The translations under genes were made by a program, and so were the position numbers. The notes under the pieces were generated by a model. It was not told where the DNA came from. It ran no database searches and worked only from the letters and a program-made list of their open reading frames with translations. This document shows, piece by piece, positions 1-6,277 of a stretch of 9,791 nt of DNA (positions within the stretch are counted from its first letter, which is position 1; the number at the start of each line of letters is the position of its first letter). Source of the DNA: TMED27 sp964350695 (GTDB lineage: Bacteria; Pseudomonadota; Alphaproteobacteria; Micavibrionales; Micavibrionaceae); NCBI GenBank assembly GCA_964350695.1, contig CAYGKM010000024.1:1-9791 (forward strand). The letters are read 5' to 3'.

Positions 1-53
1 ACCTGCGACCAATTGATTAACAGTCAACTGCTCTACCGCTGAGCTATCGAGGA
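1..53 (-). tRNA. tRNA-Asn (anticodon GTT), 3' part beyond the window edge
   Basis: Read on the - strand, the gene starts at 53 with TCCTCGA (5' acceptor strand). A D-arm (TAGCTCAGCGGTAGAGCA) follows, then an anticodon arm with loop CTGTTAA, giving anticodon GTT for asparagine, then the variable loop and the start of the T-arm (GCAGGT) at base 1. About 22 bases (the rest of the T-arm, the 3' acceptor strand and CCA) lie outside the window. It is transcribed in the same direction as tRNA-Cys, 61 bases upstream, but has its own promoter-like sequence. Confidence 0.95.
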
Positions 54-65
54 ATGCTGCGTAGT

Positions 66-94
66 TTTATGGCTGAATCGGTATCGCGTGTCAA
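66..94 (-). promoter_or_regulatory. Probable promoter of tRNA-Asn
   Basis: On the - strand a perfect -35 box TTGACA (94-89) is followed by a 17-base spacer and CATAAA (71-66), four of six matches to a sigma-70 -10 box. Transcription would start near 59, a few bases before the mature tRNA 5' end at 53. This suggests tRNA-Asn is not solely dependent on read-through from tRNA-Cys. The call rests on sequence match alone. Confidence 0.55.
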
Positions 95-114
95 CACCGA
101 TATACAGCAAAAAA

Positions 115-188
115 TGGAGGCACGGACCAGAATCGAACTGGTCTACACGGAGTTGCAATCCGCTGCATAGCCACTCTGCCACCGCGCC
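115..188 (-). tRNA. tRNA-Cys (anticodon GCA), complete
   Basis: The 74-base cloverleaf is complete on the - strand. The acceptor strand GGCGCGG (188 to 182) pairs with CCGTGCC (one G-T pair). The anticodon loop has GCA for cysteine, the T-loop reads TTCGATT, and the 3' end is TCCA: discriminator U73, as expected of tRNA-Cys, with an encoded CCA. Six T residues follow CCA directly on the - strand (114 to 109) and may help end transcription. Confidence 0.97.
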
Positions 189-206
189 TCATTACAATGC
201 CCTGCA

Positions 207-236
207 GTATTAGAGTATAGAAAGGCCCCAAGTCAA
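207..236 (-). promoter_or_regulatory. Probable promoter of tRNA-Cys
   Basis: On the - strand TTGACT (236-231) and TAATAC (212-207) are separated by 18 bases. The predicted start near 200 leaves a leader of about 11 bases before the tRNA 5' end at 188. A second -10-like box, TATACT (219-214), is too close to this -35 box (11 bases). The rest of the gene-free stretch 189-350 shows nothing else I can support. Confidence 0.45.
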
Positions 237-350
237 TATATTCCAGCAGCAAAACATGGCCGGATAAGAAACTTTTCATCTGGTCAAGCCTGCGTTTTTT
301 TTGTAAACCTTGAGAGGTAAACACTTTCACAAAGATGGTTTCTTCTTTTC

Positions 351-1013
351 ATGTCCAATTTCCAAGCCGCGCGCAAAAATATGGTTGATTGTCAAATTCA
401 CACTGCGGGTGTGATCTTGCCGTCTGTGCTCCATGCGTTCGAAACCACGCCGCGCGAGTTGTTCGTTCCCAAGGCCTTAAAAGACATTGCCTATCATGAC
501 GAGGATTTGGAGGTGTCGAAGGGGCGGTATTTATTGGAGCCTTTTGTTCACGCGAAAATGATCCAAGCTTTGGAGCCGGCGCCCGATGACGTTGTTCTCG
601 ATATCGGCGGGGCAACCGGATATTCGGCGGCGCTGCTTTCAAAAATCGTAACCACCGTGGTGGCGGTTGAAGAAAACGAAAAGCTGCTCAAACATTCTAT
701 AAAAGAATGGGAAGAGCTGGATTTGCAAAACATTGTGTCATTTCACGGCCCTCTCAACAAAGGCCACAGCGAAGACGCCCCCTATGATCTTATACTCATC
801 AATGGCGCAGTCGAGAATGTGCCACAAACGATTCTTCATCAACTCGCGCCAAAAGGGCGTCTTGTAACCGTGATTAGAAAGCCGGATCAAGGTCTTGGTG
901 ATGTCACGCTCATACAAAATGTTGGCGAAAACCAATTTTCATCGTATACTCTATTTCAAGCGGGTTGCTTTTACCTTCCTGGTTTTGCACCGGCTCCTGC
1001 CTTTTCGTTCTAA
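351..1013 (+). CDS. Protein-L-isoaspartate O-methyltransferase-like SAM-dependent methyltransferase
   Basis: This 220-residue protein matches the size and layout of the Pcm family, which methylates isoaspartyl residues in damaged proteins using S-adenosylmethionine. Seen in the sequence: an N-terminal helical part with PRELFVP (34-40), a GRYLLEPFVHAKM segment (58-70) at the place of the family's substrate loop, the SAM-binding motif VLDIGGATG (82-90), an acidic end of beta-2 (VEENE, 106-110) and the strand YDLILINGAVENVP (145-158). Where E. coli Pcm has TISQP with the catalytic serine, this protein has YLLEP, so the repair activity is not assured and the substrate may differ. The ATG at 351 follows a T-rich leader without a clear Shine-Dalgarno. 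tolC begins 17 bases after the stop, which suggests one transcript; this pairing is common in alphaproteobacteria. Family assignment is firm, exact function less so. Confidence 0.88.
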   Translation: MSNFQAARKNMVDCQIHTAGVILPSVLHAFETTPRELFVPKALKDIAYHDEDLEVSKGRYLLEPFVHAKMIQALEPAPDDVVLDIGGATGYSAALLSKIVTTVVAVEENEKLLKHSIKEWEELDLQNIVSFHGPLNKGHSEDAPYDLILINGAVENVPQTILHQLAPKGRLVTVIRKPDQGLGDVTLIQNVGENQFSSYTLFQAGCFYLPGFAPAPAFSF

Positions 1014-1030
1014 CAAATCATAGCGATTTC

Positions 1031-2482
1031 ATGCCCCGTTTAAATAAGCGCTCATTTATGAGCAAAATTTTATATGCATCCTGCATTCTGCTTTCGGGTG
1101 TTTCTGCGCATCACGTGATGGCCGCAGAAGATGGCGAATCGCCTGCCTTATTCATTGACCCGCAGCCAAAAGTCCAAACCCTGCAAAGCGTCTTGAATTG
1201 GACATATCTTAATAACCCCGTTCTTCAAGCCGCCCGCGCGGAGCTACGCTCTGTTCAGGAACAACTACCTCTGGCATATTCCAGCTGGCTCCCGAACGTG
1301 AATGCGTCTGCCGGCATTACCAAAACAAATATCGAATCAGAACCCTCCGGCGGTATTTTCGGATCAACCACGGGCTCCACCGAAAAAAACCTCGGTGTCT
1401 CGCTTGATCAATCCATATACAGAGGAGGGCGCACCTTCTCCGAAGTAAAGGCAGCAAGATATGTCATCGGCGCGCAAACCGCCCGCGTTATCCAAACGGA
1501 GCAAGCTCAGCTTTCCGCCGCCGCAGAAAGTTATATGAATGTTTTTCGTGACCGCTCGGTGCTGGAACTGGCGCAAAATAACAGCGACGTCATCGCCCGC
1601 CAGCTCGAGGCCACCCGGGAAAGGTTTGAAGTCGGCGAACTCACCAAAACAGATGTAAGCCAAGCCGAAGCGCGTTTAGCGAATGCGCAGGCACAAATCA
1701 TCACTGCAAAAGGCGATCTTCGCGCCAGCGAAGCAACATTCGAACAAATCATCGGCTTTAAGCCCGAAAAACTCGAATACCCGTATTCTGATTTTGCCTT
1801 GCCGGAAAATTTAGACGACGCCATAGAAAAAGCCCGGCTTAATAATCCGTCTGTCTTGTCTGCAAAAAACGCCCATCGCGCAGCGGAAGAAGACATTGAT
1901 AGTGTATTCGGGGAGCTTTTGCCTGAAATCGGTCTCTCTGGGGCCGTGCAGCGCGCATATGACCCTTCACCGGGCAACTTGACCGAACAAACCAGCAAAT
2001 CAATCGGAATATCCGCAAGCATGCCCTTATATGAAGGCGGCGCGGTGCGCTCACGCGTCAGAAGTGCAAAACACACCGCCAATCAACGCTTCATCGAAAT
2101 CACAAGTCAGGAACGCGATATTAAGCAATCAGTGATTCAAGCTTGGGAGACGTTAAAAACCGCCGAAGCGGAAATAACGGCGCGTGAAGCCCAAATAAAA
2201 GCGAGCAGCATCGCACAAGAAGGCGTGCGCGCAGAAGCCGAGTTCGGATCGCGCACTGTCCTTGATACTTTGGACGCCGATCAGGAGTTTTTGGACGCTA
2301 ATGTGGCCCTCGTCACCGCGCGGAGAAATAAGGTGGTTGCGGAATACACGCTTCTCGCCACACTCGGCGATCTTCGCCCCGATCGTTTGGGCTTCGAGGC
2401 CGACACCCGCAATTATCAGAAAGATTTGGACAAAACCAAAACAAACTTTTTTAACATGGATGTGGATAGGCTAGGGCAATAG
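1031..2482 (+). CDS. tolC: TolC-family outer membrane efflux/secretion channel
   Basis: The 483-residue protein is an outer membrane channel of the TolC family, which joins inner-membrane pumps or type I secretion systems to the cell exterior. From the ATG at 1031 it has a basic N-terminus (MPRLNKRSF), a hydrophobic stretch (about 13-26) and a signal peptidase site after VMA (29-31), before AEDG. The mature part starts with TLQSVLNWTYLNNPVLQAARA, typical of the family. It shows the internal duplication of the fold: a long helix with ATRERFEVGELTKTDVSQAE in the first half and a matching stretch with VRAEAEFGSRTVLDTLDADQ in the second. An open frame back to 965 overlaps the methyltransferase, and its extra residues do not look like a signal peptide. 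A later ATG at 1058 (residue 10) would also leave a usable signal peptide, so the exact start is uncertain. No pump genes lie nearby, so the partner is unknown. Confidence 0.93.
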   Translation: MPRLNKRSFMSKILYASCILLSGVSAHHVMAAEDGESPALFIDPQPKVQTLQSVLNWTYLNNPVLQAARAELRSVQEQLPLAYSSWLPNVNASAGITKTNIESEPSGGIFGSTTGSTEKNLGVSLDQSIYRGGRTFSEVKAARYVIGAQTARVIQTEQAQLSAAAESYMNVFRDRSVLELAQNNSDVIARQLEATRERFEVGELTKTDVSQAEARLANAQAQIITAKGDLRASEATFEQIIGFKPEKLEYPYSDFALPENLDDAIEKARLNNPSVLSAKNAHRAAEEDIDSVFGELLPEIGLSGAVQRAYDPSPGNLTEQTSKSIGISASMPLYEGGAVRSRVRSAKHTANQRFIEITSQERDIKQSVIQAWETLKTAEAEITAREAQIKASSIAQEGVRAEAEFGSRTVLDTLDADQEFLDANVALVTARRNKVVAEYTLLATLGDLRPDRLGFEADTRNYQKDLDKTKTNFFNMDVDRLGQ

Positions 2483-2495
2483 GCGTAATCCCTCT

Positions 2496-2523
2496 TTGAC
2501 AAGACGCCCCAGTTGGGTAAGAC
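2496..2523 (+). promoter_or_regulatory. Probable promoter of popZ
   Basis: A perfect -35 box TTGACA (2496-2501) is followed after 16 bases by TAAGAC (2518-2523), a weak -10 box. It sits in the 74-base gap between tolC and popZ and would place the start near 2530, about 27 bases before the ATG. The same box-and-spacer layout occurs before valS. Confidence 0.4.
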
Positions 2524-2556
2524 TAAATTGTTAAGATTACTCAGAAAAACATTTTC

Positions 2557-3108
2557 ATGACCGACCAAGAAACAGAAGAACCATCCATTGAAGAGATTTT
2601 GACGTCAATTCGTCAAATCATATCCGATGACGATGAAGACGAGGCGGAAAGCCCTGAAGCGGAAGTCGAAGAGGACTTTGCGCCCGAATCTGATCTTGAT
2701 GAAGATGATGAGGAAGAAGAAGACGTCATCGAACTTAATGAAATGATTGAAGAAGATGAACCGGAAGCGGAGCCCGAGCCAGAGCCGGAACCTATAGAGG
2801 TTGACCTTCAAGAAGCCGAGCCGGAAGAAATAAAACGCCCTGCGCCTGCTAAAAAAGCTCCTGCCCCTGAAACATCGTTTGATTCTGTTCTCACCGATGC
2901 TGCCAGGAAAGCCGCGCTTGAAAATTTCACTGAACTTGCAAAGAGAACCGCCGTGTCACATGACGGAATAACAATCGAGGATATTGTTCGCTCTGAATTG
3001 CAGCCCTTGCTCAGAGAGTGGTTGGATAAAAACCTGCCGTCTATGATTGAAAAACTGGTCCAGGAAGAACTGGAAAAGATTAGCAAGCGCGCCCTCGAAG
3101 ACGAGTAA
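2557..3108 (+). CDS. popZ: Polar organising protein PopZ-like (DUF2497 family)
   Basis: The 183-residue protein has the three-part build of PopZ, the alphaproteobacterial protein that assembles into a condensate at the cell pole and anchors the chromosome centromere through ParB. Residues 8-23 (EPSIEEILTSIRQIIS) are the conserved N-terminal partner-binding helix. Residues about 24-92 are a very acidic, proline-containing disordered linker with an EP dipeptide run near 69-79, and 93-107 is a short Ala/Pro/Lys stretch. The C-terminal helices from about 108 to 180, including ITIEDIVRSELQPLLREWLD (138-157) and NLPSMIEKLVQEELEKI, form the DUF2497 oligomerisation region. The ATG at 2557 has no good Shine-Dalgarno. 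It lies between tolC and valS, a typical alphaproteobacterial order. The family is certain; that it acts as a true pole organiser here is inferred. Confidence 0.9.
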   Translation: MTDQETEEPSIEEILTSIRQIISDDDEDEAESPEAEVEEDFAPESDLDEDDEEEEDVIELNEMIEEDEPEAEPEPEPEPIEVDLQEAEPEEIKRPAPAKKAPAPETSFDSVLTDAARKAALENFTELAKRTAVSHDGITIEDIVRSELQPLLREWLDKNLPSMIEKLVQEELEKISKRALEDE

Positions 3109-3122
3109 ACACGATTGATCTG

Positions 3123-3150
3123 TTGACAGATTCATCCATCACGTTAAAAA
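3123..3150 (+). promoter_or_regulatory. Probable promoter of valS
   Basis: A perfect TTGACA (3123-3128), a 16-base spacer and TAAAAA (3145-3150; four of six matches) lie in the 74-base popZ-valS gap. The -10 box forms part of the left arm of an inverted repeat (3143-3168), so a regulator or a leader hairpin could act here. Confidence 0.45.
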
Positions 3151-3168
3151 CACATATAGCTTTTTAAC
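3143..3168 (+). repeat. Perfect 8-bp inverted repeat in the valS leader
   Basis: GTTAAAAA (3143-3150) and TTTTTAAC (3161-3168) are exact reverse complements around a 10-base spacer. The repeat overlaps the predicted -10 box and start site and ends 14 bases before the valS ATG. It is too AT-rich to be a strong terminator. It could be an operator or a weak leader hairpin, or chance in an AT-rich gap. Confidence 0.5.
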
Positions 3169-3182
3169 GGAAACACCATTTC

Positions 3183-5837
3183 ATGCTCGATAAGACTTTT
3201 GAACCAAAATCCATAGAAGAAAAATACTATAAACTCTGGGAAGAATCCGGTGTATTTGCCTGCGACCCCAAAAGCAAAGCCGAACCCTATACAATCATGA
3301 TGCCGCCGCCCAATGTGACAGGCAGCCTGCATATGGGCCACGCCCTCACCAATACAATTCAGGATATCCTGACACGTTATCACCGCATGAAGGGCAAAGA
3401 TGCCCTCTGGCAACCCGGAACAGACCATGCCGGCATCGCCACGCAAATGGTGGTTGAGCGTATGCTAGATGCCGAAGGCACGTCCCGCCACGATCTTGGC
3501 CGTGAAAAATTTCTCGAACGCGTGTGGGATTGGAAAGCGCAAAGCGGCGGCACAATCGTAAACCAGCTCCGCCGCCTCGGCGCATCTCCTGATTGGGCGC
3601 GCGAACGCTTCACAATGGATGAAGGACTTTCAAAAGCCGTTACAAAAGTTTTCGTACAGCTCTATAAAGAAAAACTCATCTATAAAGATAAACGCCTCGT
3701 AAACTGGGACCCCGCGCTTCACACCTCTATTTCCGATCTTGAGGTAGAGCAGCGCGAGCAAAAAGGAAATATGTGGCACCTTCGCTATCCCGTGGAGGGA
3801 GAGCAGGAAACATTCATCACTGTCGCCACCACGCGCCCCGAGACCATGCTCGGCGACACCGCCGTGGCCGTTCACCCCGATGATGAGCGCTATAAGGACA
3901 TGGTGGGTAAATTTGTGGTGCTGCCTATCACAGGTCGCCTAATCCCGATCATCGCAGATGAATATTCCGATCCTGAAAAAGGTAGCGGCGCGGTAAAAAT
4001 CACCCCCGCCCATGATTTCAACGACTTCGAGGTTGGCAAACGCCATGATCTGCCGATGATCAGCGTACTAGATAGCCATGCCCGCGTTCCGCAGCATGAA
4101 AGCATCCCCGAGTGCTATTGGGGTCTCGATCGCTATGATGCCCGCAAAAAAGTCCTCGCGGAATTCGAAGAGCTTGATCTCTTGGTGGAAGTTGAAAGCA
4201 TCAAAAACAGCGTGCCCTATGGTGACCGCTCCGGCGTTGTGATTGAACCACTCCTTACCGATCAATGGTATGTGGACGCGCAAACGCTCGCAAAGCCCGC
4301 CATCGAGGCCGTAGAAACAGGTAAAATGGAATTCGTCCCGAAAAATTGGGAAAACACCTATTTTGAATGGATGCGTAACATTCAGCCATGGTGTATCTCA
4401 CGCCAGCTATGGTGGGGACACCAAATCCCCGCATGGTATGACGAAGACGGCAAATACTATGTCGCCGAAACCGAAGAAGAGGCGCAAGTGCAAGCCGGGC
4501 AGGGCGTGGAGCTGACCCGCGATGAAGATGTCCTCGACACATGGTTCTCCTCTGCACTCTGGCCGTTCTCTACGCTCGGCTGGCCCGAAGATAGCGCCGA
4601 TGTAAAACGCATGCTGGAGAAATACTATCCGGGCGATGTGCTTGTTACCGGCTTTGATATTATCTTCTTCTGGGTTGCCCGCATGATGATGATGGGCATA
4701 CATTTCATGGACGGCAAAGTCCCGTTCAAAAAAGTTTATATGCACGCCCTTGTTCGCGATGCGAAGGGGCAGAAAATGTCCAAGTCAAAGGGCAATGTCA
4801 TGGATCCCCTTGATATCATCGACCAATACGGCACGGACGCCCTGCGTTTCACCCTCACCGCCATGGCCGCGCAAGGCCGCGATATCAAACTCTCCGAAGA
4901 GCGCGTCGAGGGCTACCGCAATTTCGCAACAAAGCTCTGGAACGCCTCGCGCTATTGCGAGATGAACGAGTGCAAACTCAACCCTGACTTTGACCCCGCA
5001 AAGGTTGAGGCCACGCCCAATAAATGGATTATCGGGGAAGTCGTAAAGGCCAAAGCTGCAATTGATACGGCCATGGAAGACTTCAAATTCAACGAAGCCG
5101 CAAGCGCTCTCTATCACTTCACATGGGGGCAGTTCTGCGATTGGTATGTTGAGTTCAGCAAACCGCTTTTGCAGGGTGACGACGCTAAAGCCGCTAATGA
5201 AGTGCGCGAAACAAGCGCATGGGTCATGCAGCAAATTCTTTTGCTCCTCAACCCTTATATGCCCTACATCACAGAGGAGCTAAACGCCGCGTTTCTGGGC
5301 AATAAAAACCTGCTGATCTCCAGCGCGTGGCCTGAATACGATGAAGGTTTAATAAATGAGGCTGCCGCAGAAAAAATGGATTGGCTGATTCGCCTGATCT
5401 CCGAAATCCGTAGCGTTCGCGCTGATATGAACGTGCCCGCAGGCGCAAAAATCAAACTTCTGGTGAAAGACCCGTGCGATTTTGCGAAAGCAGGCTTCGA
5501 AGCTTTCGATGATATATTGAAGCGTCTTGCCCGTCTGGAAGAGATTAAATTTGTTGATGTCGCCCCTAAAGGCTCAATCCAGACTTTGGTGGATCAAACC
5601 ACGCTCATCTTGCCGATCGCTGATATTATTGATCTGGATGCAGAGCGAGATCGCCTGAAAAAACGCATATCGAAGCTTGAAGACGATATCAAAAAAATCT
5701 CGTCCAAACTCGGTAACGAAAAATTCATCGAAAATGCTCCCGAAGAATTGGTGCAGGAGCAAAAGGAACTGGTCGCCGAAAAAGAAGCCGCCCGCGATAA
5801 ATTCTCAAACGCCCTCAAACAACTCGAAGCCGCATAA
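3183..5837 (+). CDS. valS: Valine--tRNA ligase
   Basis: This 884-residue class I aminoacyl-tRNA synthetase charges tRNA-Val with valine in the cytoplasm (EC 6.1.1.9). The signature HMGH (50-53) follows PPPNVTGSL, and KMSKS is at 531-535. Between them lies the CP1 editing domain that removes mischarged threonine, with TTRPETMLGD (216-225) and GSGAVKITPAHD (267-278) both intact. RQLWWGHQIPAWY and DTWFSSALWPFSTLGWP are also typical of ValS. After the anticodon-binding helical domain, a C-terminal coiled coil of about 65 residues rich in Lys and Glu (about 818-884) is the tRNA-binding arm characteristic of ValS, which separates it from IleS and LeuS. The length is slightly below E. coli ValS (951) and normal for alphaproteobacteria. 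The ATG at 3183 gives the usual N-terminus (MLDKTFEPKSIEEKYYKLWE). Confidence 0.98.
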   Translation: MLDKTFEPKSIEEKYYKLWEESGVFACDPKSKAEPYTIMMPPPNVTGSLHMGHALTNTIQDILTRYHRMKGKDALWQPGTDHAGIATQMVVERMLDAEGTSRHDLGREKFLERVWDWKAQSGGTIVNQLRRLGASPDWARERFTMDEGLSKAVTKVFVQLYKEKLIYKDKRLVNWDPALHTSISDLEVEQREQKGNMWHLRYPVEGEQETFITVATTRPETMLGDTAVAVHPDDERYKDMVGKFVVLPITGRLIPIIADEYSDPEKGSGAVKITPAHDFNDFEVGKRHDLPMISVLDSHARVPQHESIPECYWGLDRYDARKKVLAEFEELDLLVEVESIKNSVPYGDRSGVVIEPLLTDQWYVDAQTLAKPAIEAVETGKMEFVPKNWENTYFEWMRNIQPWCISRQLWWGHQIPAWYDEDGKYYVAETEEEAQVQAGQGVELTRDEDVLDTWFSSALWPFSTLGWPEDSADVKRMLEKYYPGDVLVTGFDIIFFWVARMMMMGIHFMDGKVPFKKVYMHALVRDAKGQKMSKSKGNVMDPLDIIDQYGTDALRFTLTAMAAQGRDIKLSEERVEGYRNFATKLWNASRYCEMNECKLNPDFDPAKVEATPNKWIIGEVVKAKAAIDTAMEDFKFNEAASALYHFTWGQFCDWYVEFSKPLLQGDDAKAANEVRETSAWVMQQILLLLNPYMPYITEELNAAFLGNKNLLISSAWPEYDEGLINEAAAEKMDWLIRLISEIRSVRADMNVPAGAKIKLLVKDPCDFAKAGFEAFDDILKRLARLEEIKFVDVAPKGSIQTLVDQTTLILPIADIIDLDAERDRLKKRISKLEDDIKKISSKLGNEKFIENAPEELVQEQKELVAEKEAARDKFSNALKQLEAA

Positions 5838-5867
5838 AAAAACGCCCGCTTAAAAACGGGCGCTTTT
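5838..5867. terminator. Bidirectional rho-independent terminator between valS and rpmE
   Basis: The stem CGCCCG (5843-5848) / CGGGCG (5857-5862) has an 8-base loop and is extended beyond a single mismatch by AAAA/TTTT pairs. On the + strand it is followed by CTTTT just after the valS stop. On the - strand it is followed by seven T residues (5842-5836), the stronger version, about 35 bases after the rpmE stop. Confidence 0.85.
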
Positions 5868-5900
5868 GGTTTATATTGAGTGAGCAAACTCAAATTCTAA

Positions 5901-6185
5901 TTATTCAGATTTCTCTTCGGCTTTTTCAGCAGGCGCAGACGCCGCTTTTTTCTCTTCGGCTGTTTCGGCCAAACCAAAACCACCAAAACGCTTTTCGAAC
6001 TTCGAAAGCTGGCCTTTTTCAACAACGCGGCCTGTACCACCTTGCCATGCAGGGTGTGTCAAAGGATCTGTATCCAGTTTGATCACGTCACCTGCTTTAC
6101 CGTAGGTGCTGCGCGTTGTGTATTCTGTTCCGTCTGTCATCACGACTTTAATTTCGTGGTAATCAGGGTGTATATCGGCTTTCAT
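5901..6185 (-). CDS. rpmE: 50S ribosomal protein L31, with acidic/alanine-rich C-terminal tail
   Basis: The 94-residue protein begins MKADIHPDYHEIKVVMTDGT and continues with TRSTYGKAG and DPLTHPAWQGG, the alphaproteobacterial form of L31, a protein of the large ribosomal subunit. The cysteines that bind zinc in E. coli L31 are absent, so this is the zinc-independent (C-) kind. The core ends with SKFEKRFGGFGL (about residues 61-72); the last 20 or so residues are an Ala/Glu/Lys tail, probably disordered. The ATG at 6185 is chosen over an upstream in-frame start at 6236 because TAAGGAG lies at the right distance (AAGGAGAAGACTATG) and the L31 family starts there. It is monocistronic, divergent from epmA, and ends at a shared terminator with valS. 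Confidence 0.96.
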   Translation of the reverse strand: MKADIHPDYHEIKVVMTDGTEYTTRSTYGKAGDVIKLDTDPLTHPAWQGGTGRVVEKGQLSKFEKRFGGFGLAETAEEKKAASAPAEKAEEKSE

Positions 6186-6219
6186 AGTCTTCTCCTTAGA
6201 GGCTTCTGTGTAATTCTGT

Positions 6220-6249
6220 TTGCGATTTATATGCATTGAAGCCTATAAA
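6220..6249 (+). promoter_or_regulatory. Probable promoter of epmA, overlapping that of rpmE
   Basis: On the + strand TTGCGA (6220-6225), an 18-base spacer and TATAAA (6244-6249) predict a start near 6256, about 22 bases before the epmA ATG. TGCATT (6232-6237) and AATGCA (6248-6253) form an inverted repeat inside this face-to-face promoter pair. Confidence 0.5.
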
Positions 6250-6254
6250 TGCAA
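6226..6254 (-). promoter_or_regulatory. Probable promoter of rpmE, overlapping that of epmA
   Basis: On the - strand TTGCAT (6254-6249), a 17-base spacer and TATAAA (6231-6226; five of six matches) predict a start near 6219 and a leader of about 34 bases with the AAGGAG site. The -10 box lies one base from the -35 box of the opposing epmA promoter, and its -35 box shares base 6249 with the epmA -10 box. Confidence 0.6.
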
Positions 6255-6277
6255 GACATTTTTACAAGGGAATCCCT

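Noticed and set aside
77..101. ATCGGT/ACCGAT inverted repeat between the tRNAs as a terminator
   Set aside because: No T-run follows on the - strand and it overlaps the likely tRNA-Asn promoter; the six-base arms may be chance.
1..188. tRNA genes as an integration site of a mobile element
   Set aside because: No integrase, duplicated tRNA end or direct repeat is visible next to them in the window.
295..302. Run of eight T before the methyltransferase as a terminator
   Set aside because: No convincing GC-rich hairpin precedes it, and there is no + strand gene upstream in the window to end.
965..1030. Longer TolC start overlapping the methyltransferase
   Set aside because: The extra residues start from a non-ATG codon and would bury the signal peptide; 1031 or 1058 fits export far better.
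1531..2082. 183-residue open frame antisense to tolC
   Set aside because: It is a reverse-frame shadow of a clear TolC gene, low in recognisable motifs and with no ribosome site; the sense frame explains the sequence.
2750..2800. Repeated GAGCC/GAA units in popZ as a DNA repeat or CRISPR-like array
   Set aside because: They encode the acidic Glu-Pro linker normal for PopZ; no spacer structure is present.
3109..3182. T-box riboswitch before valS
   Set aside because: The leader is too short and lacks the T-box sequence; T-boxes are a feature of Firmicutes and relatives.
4785..5234. 149-residue open frame antisense to valS, and a 112-residue one at 4407-4745
   Set aside because: Both lie wholly within well-conserved valS coding sequence, and their products look like complements of it.
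6186..6236. Longer N-terminus for L31
   Set aside because: The family begins at MKADIHP, and AAGGAG lies just before that ATG; the upstream stretch contains the predicted promoter and leader.
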